Source of the DNA: Nostoc linckia z4
GTDB lineage: Bacteria; Cyanobacteriota; Cyanobacteriia; Cyanobacteriales; Nostocaceae
NCBI RefSeq assembly: GCF_002608075.1
Contig: NZ_LAHA01000004.1
Location: 30,323-94,322, forward strand
Length of the DNA: 64,000 nt
Direction: 5' to 3'
Shown here: positions 59,401-64,000 of the stretch, piece by piece
How positions within the stretch are numbered: position 1 is the stretch's first letter
Layout: each line of letters starts with the position of its first letter
Program-made: the position numbers and the translations under genes
The notes under the pieces: generated by a model
The model's database searches: none
The model's input: only the letters and a program-made list of their open reading frames with translations
What the model was told of the DNA's origin: nothing

Positions 59401-59780
59401 GTATTGAGTGATTGGTCAGCAGCGTTATCTCGCCTAACTTTACTTTTCCCTTCTGCTTCTCGTTTTTGGTCAATTTCATCAAAAAACTTACCACCCTTAG
59501 CAGTGACACCAATTGCTATCCGCAGTAAGTTTGGTAAAACATACTCGCCAAAATCCGCCATAACTTTATCACCTGGATTTTGTGTTTGTATTGCTTCACG
59601 TAGTAATTTGAGTGTGAGTAGTTCAGCTTCTATTTCGATAGTGCGGTCTGAAGAATCACCATCAAATCCAAAATCACCCGATAACCAATCTTCATCCATT
59701 ACTTGAGAATTTATATCGTTTTCTGTTTCTAAAAGTGATAATTGTTGAACTTTATTAGCAATTTTGCTTTTTTTAATCAT
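56418..59780 (-). CDS. cas10d: Cas10d (Csc3) large subunit with HD nuclease domain
   Basis: Large subunit of the type I-D interference complex. It recognises the PAM and, unlike in other type I systems, carries the HD nuclease that cuts the target. The 1120-residue protein has its HD motif at His169-Asp170 (AGFILHDFEKFPDAP), with other metal ligands likely at His128 and nearby. No GGDD cyclase motif was seen in the palm region, as expected for Cas10d. Its first eight bases overlap the end of hepT, so translation is probably coupled to the upstream toxin island. Confidence 0.96.
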   Translation of the reverse strand: MIKKSKIANKVQQLSLLETENDINSQVMDEDWLSGDFGFDGDSSDRTIEIEAELLTLKLLREAIQTQNPGDKVMADFGEYVLPNLLRIAIGVTAKGGKFFDEIDQKREAEGKSKVRRDNAADQSLNTHLLNGLFPANLIEKKLENLDTTVRRVVKERERRLVIAGFILHDFEKFPDAPEECRKLPLEKHRQIVEEKVQELGLDKFINSEHPEAYKEYIDDLLCMAYNAQSRWDTNWNFSEFGLNPVLKDRTIRSLCDLTRLADLLASVIKHPQDAEHRALNDILHSLSDGQLQFTYHRIAENRGVLTNVVNNAVIQAYTSLNTDEHTYYEPLLYLPTGVIYLAARNAPSISATDLPDLVVNNIKSLCAGQLRLRQTGFGRDGKGMKYAEYYNLFFDSPGLMQVALDATLRILNSNKPSVAKSRSENLVKFQQQGVLPPEFDFNFADDIRIDQIAEFGDLVSRKIWEETVNRLEAVRKKDKKLPEIPSLNLIHQVAEFWNLTEYIPQIRYIERINESLKENNLKGNTGGVPYEWYYLAAKYLEKHPGIENVRESCQEVINYLTNLISPILAQYELPDGWDDLREWVTRVVMLPSTNQQLSSKIQSENFFQELDNYNAAKKPGRGRQLICSISHSAYTVTEQMESAVLFTPQVYTNKQMLGGSNAKRNISSIAGVEMMLRQILMNQTQAVGKRFEDGKYRYLYFYPTYYFTPETNKFLQKAYGGIAQTRFDTSVRNHFITKDLQAHLAKKDYQSVDSFLIDENLEDDKDRTFKLSYPEDQPLTFYFMALPPGRDSTDTESWVMPSWLAFAFPMILDVKTVVSESPIPPFNDGAEFEESVFLDSAPHAFRALVRRDRFRLDYILEGWNENGIEYPAPLNVLTAAYAIHLDVNARQGKSGYDANWGRFTELAKDFETSPLYVFSYLNRWVRNQGVETARIEKIRLYTYHFYPCFDPYAKFDRINEELIVGEESSLNHPKKLTELYRRFYRANKRYNPKSNAVLKPIDIAAETILKAELSVFHGETLVAAVAAEVFKLMDRVHSSTAEGRWIMSKREEERLAVLEFARYFVEEVFDKSFAGDRARLAGRQLNLIRDTCEFLYRLEDDKENLARNEKSPESDNENE

Positions 59781-60216
59781 CTTCTTGACTCAATGAAATT
59801 AAATAAGAGTTAATCTGGCGAACATAAAGCGGATATTGTTGCAATGCAAAACTGATAGAGTTAAAAACTTGGTAAGGATCTATTTCGTCATATTCATGAA
59901 CAAGACGATTTCTTAATCCTGATGATGGTGCTATTTGTTTTGCTAATTCTGGTGTAATTACTTGATATTTGCTAAGTTCAATGAAAGCTTCAAAATTAGT
60001 AACCGAATTTCCGGGACTTAATTTTGATAATATGTGTTCATTGATATCTATTGCAGCTTGAGTCATTAATTGCAGTAGTCTTTCTACAACAAGCTGTTGA
60101 CGAAAATCACTTAAGAAGTCATCAAGGCTAGCAGAGCGAAACTCTTCTAAAGTGTTGTAATATTTTGTAATTAACCTCAGCCTAACTAAAATTATTTCGG
60201 GATCTATATTACTCAT
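59773..60216 (-). CDS. hepT: HEPN-domain toxin HepT (HEPN/MNT system)
   Basis: RNase-type toxin of the HEPN/MNT (type VII) toxin-antitoxin family. The 147-residue protein, from the ATG at 60216, is all-helical and carries the HEPN catalytic motif in SGLRNRLVHEYDEID (R-x4-H and the following Tyr that MntA adenylylates). Its start overlaps the mntA stop by four bases (ATGA). A GTG at 60225 is an alternative start. Its end overlaps the cas10d start, an unusual join between a toxin pair and a CRISPR effector gene. Confidence 0.88.
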   Translation of the reverse strand: MSNIDPEIILVRLRLITKYYNTLEEFRSASLDDFLSDFRQQLVVERLLQLMTQAAIDINEHILSKLSPGNSVTNFEAFIELSKYQVITPELAKQIAPSSGLRNRLVHEYDEIDPYQVFNSISFALQQYPLYVRQINSYLISLSQEDD

Positions 60217-60665
60217 ACTCCCCACTTATTTAGTTCTTTTTCAATAATTTTGTGTTGCTCTTCACGGAATTTTTTTAACTCTGATTTGGATTTTAGTGAG
60301 GTTAATCTAAATTCCTCAAATTGTCCAGGATATTTTTCAAACATCATAATCCCATCACAAGCAATAAAATGGGCTATTAGCTCTGAACAATGATTAAGTT
60401 CTACAATATCAATAAGGTCAGAATTGATTTTGAATAATTCGCCAATCTGCATAGGTAATTCAAACCAACGTAAAGCATTATCTTTCACGTAAGCCTCACG
60501 TTGTTTTTGATCATACAAAACAGCAAAATCCCAGTCACTCTTGGCATTTATATTACCAGTAGCTCTAGAGCCAAATAGAACTAACATTTTTAAGTAAGGA
60601 ATTTTTTCAGGAAGTTGTAATGAAAGTTCTTGTAGTTCTGAGATGCTTGGAGTATTGTTTTGCAT
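60213..60665 (-). CDS. mntA: MNT nucleotidyltransferase antitoxin MntA
   Basis: Antitoxin of the HEPN/MNT pair; it adds AMP units to the Tyr of HepT and silences it. The 150-residue protein from the ATG at 60665 has the minimal nucleotidyltransferase motif LVLFGSRATGNINAKSDWDF: GSRATG and the metal-binding D-x-D in SDWDFAV. The ATG is preceded by TGGAGA. The frame is open from 60692, but the first nine residues are less likely. It precedes hepT with a four-base overlap. Confidence 0.9.
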   Translation of the reverse strand: MQNNTPSISELQELSLQLPEKIPYLKMLVLFGSRATGNINAKSDWDFAVLYDQKQREAYVKDNALRWFELPMQIGELFKINSDLIDIVELNHCSELIAHFIACDGIMMFEKYPGQFEEFRLTSLKSKSELKKFREEQHKIIEKELNKWGV

Positions 60666-60723
60666 TTGATAATTCTCCAGTTGAATAAACAATCGTCAAC
60701 ATTCAGTTGCTCATTCTATAATT

Positions 60724-61743
60724 CTATTCAAATCCTTCTAGGAGTTTAGCAACTTGTTCTGGAGCGGGAAGCTGGTTTTTGAGTTCTTGAGGCACCGTAG
60801 AAACTATTTGATAAGTTGCTACACCAATAGGTTTATTGGATTCTCTCAGTGCATACTCAACAATAGTTTTATCTTTAGACTTGCAAATAATAATTCCGAT
60901 TGAGAGGTTTTCGTCTGGTAGTCGAGCTAAATCATCTAAAGCTGCCAGATAAAACTGCATTTTCCCTACATACTCAGGTAAAAACTCTCCAGTTTTTAAC
61001 TCAATGGCAACTAGACATTTTAATTGGCGGTGATATAGTAATAAATCGATGAAAAATTCTTTATCACCAACTTCCAGGCGATATTGACTACCAACAAAAG
61101 TAAACCTTCCACCCATTTCTTGCAAAAATGGTTCTACTCTTGCCAAAATAGACTGTTCTAGCTGTCGTTCACTATGTTCATCTGCTAATTCTAAAAAATC
61201 AAATGTATATTCATCTTTCACAGCTAGTTTTAATTGATTACGGATTTCTGCTGGAACAGTTTTATCAAAGTTAGTCTGATTGAGCAGAGTTTTTTCATAG
61301 GTTTGATTTTCAATTTGGTGAATCAAAACGTTTTTTGTCCAACCGAATTTGCGAGTCATTCTAATATAAAACTCTCGTTCTAGGTCATCTTTACACTTTT
61401 CTAAAATGACTATATTGTGAGTCCATCCAATTTCTGCCACCAATGGTGGCAGAATTTCTTTAGAGTGGTAAGTCAAGTAAAAATCTCGCATTCTCCAAAT
61501 ATTACGGGCAGAAAATCCGCTAATTCCAGGAAACTCTGCTTGTAAATCTTTTGCTAACTGTTCCACGACTGATTTACCCCAACTAGCACCTTGTTGTTGA
61601 GTAACAATCATCTGCCCAATGTCCCAGTATAAGTTAATCATTTCCCGATTAACTGCTTTTAGTGCTTCGTACTGGGCTGAACGAATGCGCTGTTTTATTT
61701 CCATTAGCAAATTTCTGTAATTGTCTGAAATGGAGTCACTCAT
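60724..61743 (-). CDS. YhcG/DUF1016 PD-(D/E)XK nuclease-like protein
   Basis: 339 residues of the YhcG (DUF1016) family. The N-terminal helical domain has INLYWDIGQMIVTQQ and FSARNIWRMRDFY, the family hallmarks. The C-terminal domain has the nuclease core FFIDLLLYHRQLKCLVAIEL with a following K (D...ELK). Members occur near restriction and phage-defence genes and are presumed nucleases. It begins inside the last bases of the DUF433 gene (ATGA overlap), so the two form a unit. Confidence 0.87.
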   Translation of the reverse strand: MSDSISDNYRNLLMEIKQRIRSAQYEALKAVNREMINLYWDIGQMIVTQQQGASWGKSVVEQLAKDLQAEFPGISGFSARNIWRMRDFYLTYHSKEILPPLVAEIGWTHNIVILEKCKDDLEREFYIRMTRKFGWTKNVLIHQIENQTYEKTLLNQTNFDKTVPAEIRNQLKLAVKDEYTFDFLELADEHSERQLEQSILARVEPFLQEMGGRFTFVGSQYRLEVGDKEFFIDLLLYHRQLKCLVAIELKTGEFLPEYVGKMQFYLAALDDLARLPDENLSIGIIICKSKDKTIVEYALRESNKPIGVATYQIVSTVPQELKNQLPAPEQVAKLLEGFE

Positions 61744-61979
61744 AACGTAAAATGTTCAACTCGTTCATCACCAACTAGCCTACGTGCGTAGACTAAACAG
61801 GCTTGTATATCTTCTCTTTCTAGCCAGGGATAACCTTCTAGCAAGGTTTCGATACTGTCTCCAGCTGCTAGCATTCTTAAAATATGTTCAACCGCAAGGC
61901 GACGATCGCGAATAATTGGCTTACCACCAAAAATTTTGGGGTTGACTGTGATTCGTTCCAAAAGTTTTTGTTCGTTCAT
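61740..61979 (-). CDS. DUF433 domain antitoxin-like protein
   Basis: 79 residues of the DUF433 family (VNPKIFGGKPIIRDRRLAVE, then ILRMLAAGDSIETLLEGYPW), a winged-helix-like DNA-binding domain. It normally acts as the antitoxin of a DUF5615/PIN-like toxin. Here no DUF5615 gene follows; the YhcG nuclease gene overlaps its stop by four bases instead. It could regulate the island promoter or neutralise YhcG (inference). Confidence 0.85.
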   Translation of the reverse strand: MNEQKLLERITVNPKIFGGKPIIRDRRLAVEHILRMLAAGDSIETLLEGYPWLEREDIQACLVYARRLVGDERVEHFTL

Positions 61980-62040
61980 GGTTACGTGATGTTAGTAGAT
62001 TGTTTTATCGTGTGTACACTCGAAACAGTAACTCAGTCTT

Positions 62041-62091
62041 GTAGACAGAGATATGAATCGACGACCTTCCGATTACAAGTCGGGTCTACAC
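62041..62091 (-). ncRNA. tRNA-Thr(UGU)-like fragment or tRNA mimic
   Basis: On the minus strand CCGA-CTTGTAA-TCGG forms a perfect anticodon arm with anticodon TGT (62077-62075), followed by AAGGTCGTCGATTC, the normal variable-loop/T-arm start of tRNA-Thr. D-arm, T-stem and acceptor stem do not fold as in a working tRNA. Instead GTAGAC (62089-62084) and GTCTAC (62046-62041) close the segment as a six-bp stem. It is either a decayed tRNA piece (an old integration scar) or a small tRNA-like RNA. Confidence 0.45.
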
Positions 62092-62104
62092 TGCGAACAG
62101 TTTC

Positions 62105-62350
62105 TTAATCTGGTGGATAATGAAAATCTACAAGATTCTGTAAATCCTCATTTCGACAAACTTGGTGTCCGAAATTTGTCTCTAAAACACTGACGCGATT
62201 CTCAAGGTCAGCTAGCTGATTATCTTGAATGGCATTCTGGAGTCGTACTGCTTCTATTGCATCAACTAAATAGTGAAGTTGCTTAAGTACCGTGCGGATT
62301 AGGTGGAGGTCGGCATTCTGGTTCTGCATTTGAGATTGTTTCATTTGCAT
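62105..62350 (-). CDS. Small coiled-coil protein, first gene of the island
   Basis: 81 residues, Gln/Asn-rich at the start and then a clear heptad helix (AIQDNQLADLENRVSVLETN). No family is recognised. There are several possible ATGs (62350, 62344 and 62329). No Shine-Dalgarno site is visible and the likely TAAAAT -10 box is only some 16 bases from the first ATG, so the mRNA may be almost leaderless. Its promoter is the sequence matched by the mini-array spacer. Confidence 0.45.
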   Translation of the reverse strand: MQMKQSQMQNQNADLHLIRTVLKQLHYLVDAIEAVRLQNAIQDNQLADLENRVSVLETNFGHQVCRNEDLQNLVDFHYPPD

Positions 62351-62388
62351 AGAATAAGGTACAGTATTTTACGTTCACAGTAATTAAC
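62351..62388 (-). promoter_or_regulatory. Promoter region matched by the mini-array guide, with GTT PAM
   Basis: On the minus strand the sequence is GTT (62388-62386), then AATTACTGTGAACGTAAAAT and on to TTCT at 62351, directly before the ATG at 62350. It contains TAAAAT (62371-62366) as a possible -10. It matches the spacer at 62478-62511 at 30 of 34 positions with a 1-base and a 2-base gap. Cascade bound here would block transcription of the island and perhaps of the cas genes behind it. Confidence 0.65.
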
Positions 62389-62400
62389 CCCATAAGATAT

Positions 62401-62431
62401 TTTACTGTGACTAAAACTTGTGTACTATAGT
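62401..62431 (+). promoter_or_regulatory. Possible promoter of the mini-array
   Basis: TTTACT (62401-62406) and TATAGT (62426-62431) are spaced 19 bases apart; TACTAT (62423-62428) gives 16-base spacing. Transcription would start about 62438, just before the first repeat. It is divergent from the island promoter. Confidence 0.35.
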
Positions 62432-62440
62432 AGCAGTATA

Positions 62441-62556
62441 AGTCTAAGGCATTCAAATCCCTATTAGGGATTGAAACAATTATCTGTGAACGTACTACTG
62501 TTCCTTGTTCTGCCTTAAGACCATGAATAACCAAAATCCCTATTAGGGATTGAAAC
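62441..62556 (+). CRISPR. Mini-array of two degenerate repeats with one self-matching spacer
   Basis: Two copies of AAATCCCTATTAGGGATTG plus AAAC end at 62477 and 62556. Their last 20 bases equal the 3' end of the main array repeat in its reading direction, with the hairpin and 8-base handle. Their 5' halves are unrelated to it and to each other. The orientation is opposite to the main array. The spacer begins at 62478 and its first 34 bases match the promoter region 62351-62385 in inverted orientation. The second repeat ends two bases from the cas3' stop codon. This is the layout of CreA/CreR-type guide RNAs. Confidence 0.75.
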
Positions 62557-62557
62557 C

Positions 62558-64000
62558 TCAAGCAACCCATATCTCATCTCCCTTGCTTTTAAAGGTGTAC
62601 GCCAGCGTATCTAGCAGCAGTGCAGAGTGACCAAAAGCGATCGCATACGGTGCGTTAACATCATGAAAGCTATACTGATCGCTGATTGGGTAAATCTGAA
62701 AATGCATCGGTAGCCGCAACCGCATCCGTACTTCTGCAACTGGACGGCGAATCACATAACAAACTAAACCCTGTGTTTTCAAGCGTTTGTTAATCTCCCC
62801 AATCCAGTAGTTTTCAGGTTGCCAAATTTCCACACCTTTTAAAACCTGAACTTTCCAAGCGTCTGCTTTTGGTTGCAAGTCGCCTGAATAAGTAAATTTC
62901 CAGTTCAGCCGTTCCTCGCGGTAGGAACGCAACTTGATAAATGCGAGACAGTGAGCAAATCTACCTTTGGCTATGGGTTGTCCGGTGCGTTTGGCGGTTT
63001 CTTGGAGTGTCCGTATAAACGCCGCTTCTGTCCACATTTCAATTTCTAAGTTGCTTAAAATTCCCGGTAAATCATAGGTTTTAAATCTGTCTACTTCGTT
63101 TGTTTCTGTTAAATCGTAAATTCCGCATTGCAAAGGACTAGAACCTCGAAAACTATAAGCATCATCAGCAATGGGATTTCCTAATTTACCTGAAAGCGCT
63201 TGCCAATCTTTAGCCCATCCTTGAATACGTCCGGCTAGAGGTTTTAAACTGGTTTCAAAGACTGCTTCACAAGCTTGAATAAATGCTTCTAAACTACCTA
63301 CATACTGTTGTTGAATAGTCTTGTGTTTCAAGTCCCAACACAGTTTCATTGATTGCACAGCACCCCAACGGCGATAATAACCATGAAAATCATTGATTTG
63401 GCGATATTGCTCTTTAATTATGTTTTGCAGAGTGGGGCGATCGCAAGTACTATTAACTACTAAAGGTGGTGACTCTATCTGAAATAATCTCTCTACTAAA
63501 AAGTTGGGAACCAAAGCCAAAGCTGTGAAGTTTTCAAACTTAATTTGCTCACCATTTTTATCATAGCCATCATGTCTACCCAAGCGTCCCAAACGCTGAA
63601 TAAAATTACCCGCATCCGATGATTCAAAAATTAGGAAGTTAATTTTAAAATCAACGCCAACATCAATAGTACTCGTGCCAAGAACTAAATCAGCAGCCAA
63701 ACTTAACTCTTTTTGCGCTTTTCCTGATAATCCTGTATTTTCTCCTACCGTCAAGCCATGAGGCTGCAAAAGTTCTTGAAAAAATGGAGTCAGGCGCTTG
63801 ACTGCTGCGATGGAATTGAGAATAATTGCTCCCTTACTCCCTGGATACTGCTGAAACTGAGCCAAAATCAAATTACTATTTTCTCTTAACCAAGTTTCCG
63901 AAGCTTTAAAAGCAGGTTCTAAAGGAATAAAGTTCAGTGAAATTGTTCGTGCTACTTGCCGCCATCCTTGCGTTTGCAGTTCGTTTTCTTGTTCGGCGCT
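62558..64000 (-). CDS. cas3: Type I-D helicase Cas3' (partial, runs off the window)
   Basis: SF2 helicase of the type I-D system, which in this subtype lacks its own HD domain. The frame is open to the window edge: the 43 codons from 64000 to 63872 contain no stop and read on smoothly (GWRQVARTISLNFIPLEPAF). Thus the apparent TTG start at 63871 is not the true one. The C-terminal half is seen here: ADLVLGTSTIDVGVDFKINF, then motif VI in FIQRLGRLGRHDGY. The last codons (EIWVA) abut the mini-array. The ATP-binding motifs must lie outside. Confidence 0.9.
   Translation of the reverse strand, partial: SAEQENELQTQGWRQVARTISLNFIPLEPAFKASETWLRENSNLILAQFQQYPGSKGAIILNSIAAVKRLTPFFQELLQPHGLTVGENTGLSGKAQKELSLAADLVLGTSTIDVGVDFKINFLIFESSDAGNFIQRLGRLGRHDGYDKNGEQIKFENFTALALVPNFLVERLFQIESPPLVVNSTCDRPTLQNIIKEQYRQINDFHGYYRRWGAVQSMKLCWDLKHKTIQQQYVGSLEAFIQACEAVFETSLKPLAGRIQGWAKDWQALSGKLGNPIADDAYSFRGSSPLQCGIYDLTETNEVDRFKTYDLPGILSNLEIEMWTEAAFIRTLQETAKRTGQPIAKGRFAHCLAFIKLRSYREERLNWKFTYSGDLQPKADAWKVQVLKGVEIWQPENYWIGEINKRLKTQGLVCYVIRRPVAEVRMRLRLPMHFQIYPISDQYSFHDVNAPYAIAFGHSALLLDTLAYTFKSKGDEIWVA

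Noticed and set aside
56418..59780. Cyclic-oligoadenylate signalling by Cas10d
   Set aside because: No GGDD motif was seen in the palm domain and no CARF-domain effector is present; type I-D Cas10d is not expected to make the signal.
62041..62091. A functional tRNA-Thr gene
   Set aside because: Only the anticodon arm and part of the T-arm match. The acceptor stem, D-arm and T-stem do not pair, and the T-loop lacks the invariant A58.
62351..62512. The inverted match between spacer and promoter as a simple MITE or hairpin
   Set aside because: The similarity starts exactly at the handle/spacer border on one side and the GTT on the other and stops after a normal spacer length; a MITE would not respect those borders.
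62283..62570. A 95-codon minus-strand frame across the mini-array
   Set aside because: It reads through both CRISPR half-repeats (twice VSIPNRDLN-like or similar) and overlaps the cas3' stop and the coiled-coil ORF; an artefact of the repeats.

Overview
The window is chromosomal DNA from a filamentous, probably heterocyst-forming cyanobacterium of the Nostoc/Anabaena group. The evidence is the many HIP1 octamers (GCGATCGC), the seven-base STRR repeat families, the photosynthesis genes petH (ferredoxin-NADP reductase with a CpcD domain) and prk, a DevC/DevA exporter pair, and an ECF sigma factor/anti-sigma pair resembling SigG/SapG. No rRNA or intact tRNA gene was found.

Layout. 0-12 kb: devC-devA, an M23 peptidase, a ComFB-like protein, an L,D-transpeptidase, sigG-sapG, a gamma-glutamylcyclotransferase-like gene, leuS and a Ycf23/DUF561 gene. 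12-24 kb: a GT-C-like membrane protein, a dual-specificity phosphatase, a methyltransferase-like gene, an HDAC-family deacetylase, a TerB-like protein, cobU, and a three-gene polysaccharide cluster (two GT2 transferases and a WcaF-like acetyltransferase). 24-36 kb: hom, petH, prk and metK, a large WD40 protein and a small EF-hand protein. 36-50 kb: a DhaM-HPr-EI fusion, a NAGPA-like protein, an Eis-like acetyltransferase, an AMIN/beta-lactamase-like protein, a di-haem peroxidase, an EamA transporter and a DUF1400 hydrolase. Intergenic spaces are full of heptamer repeats, palindromes and MITE-like elements. Several of these reach into reading frames (hom, the NAGPA gene) or are nested in each other (27.7-28.0 kb).

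50.4-64 kb is a type I-D CRISPR-Cas locus on the minus strand. From the right edge it reads: cas3' (cut by the window edge), a defence/toxin island (a small coiled-coil ORF, a DUF433 protein, a YhcG/DUF1016 nuclease, the nucleotidyltransferase MntA and the HEPN protein HepT), cas10d, csc2, csc1, cas6, cas4, cas1, cas2, a leader, and an array of seven 37-bp repeats. The island is co-directional with the cas genes and overlaps cas10d by 8 bases.

The most interesting element lies between cas3' and the island. A two-repeat mini-array at 62441-62556 faces the opposite way to the main array. Its repeats keep only the 3' half, that is the hairpin and the ATTGAAAC handle. Its single spacer starts exactly after the handle and matches, at 30 of 34 positions with two small gaps, the DNA directly upstream of the first island gene. 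The match begins right after a GTT, the PAM class reported for type I-D, and ends at the start codon. It covers a possible -10 box. This is the layout expected of a CreA/CreR-type guide with which Cascade represses its own operon or an embedded toxin module. A tRNA-Thr-like fragment lies next to it. I infer a self-regulating, possibly addiction-guarded type I-D locus.
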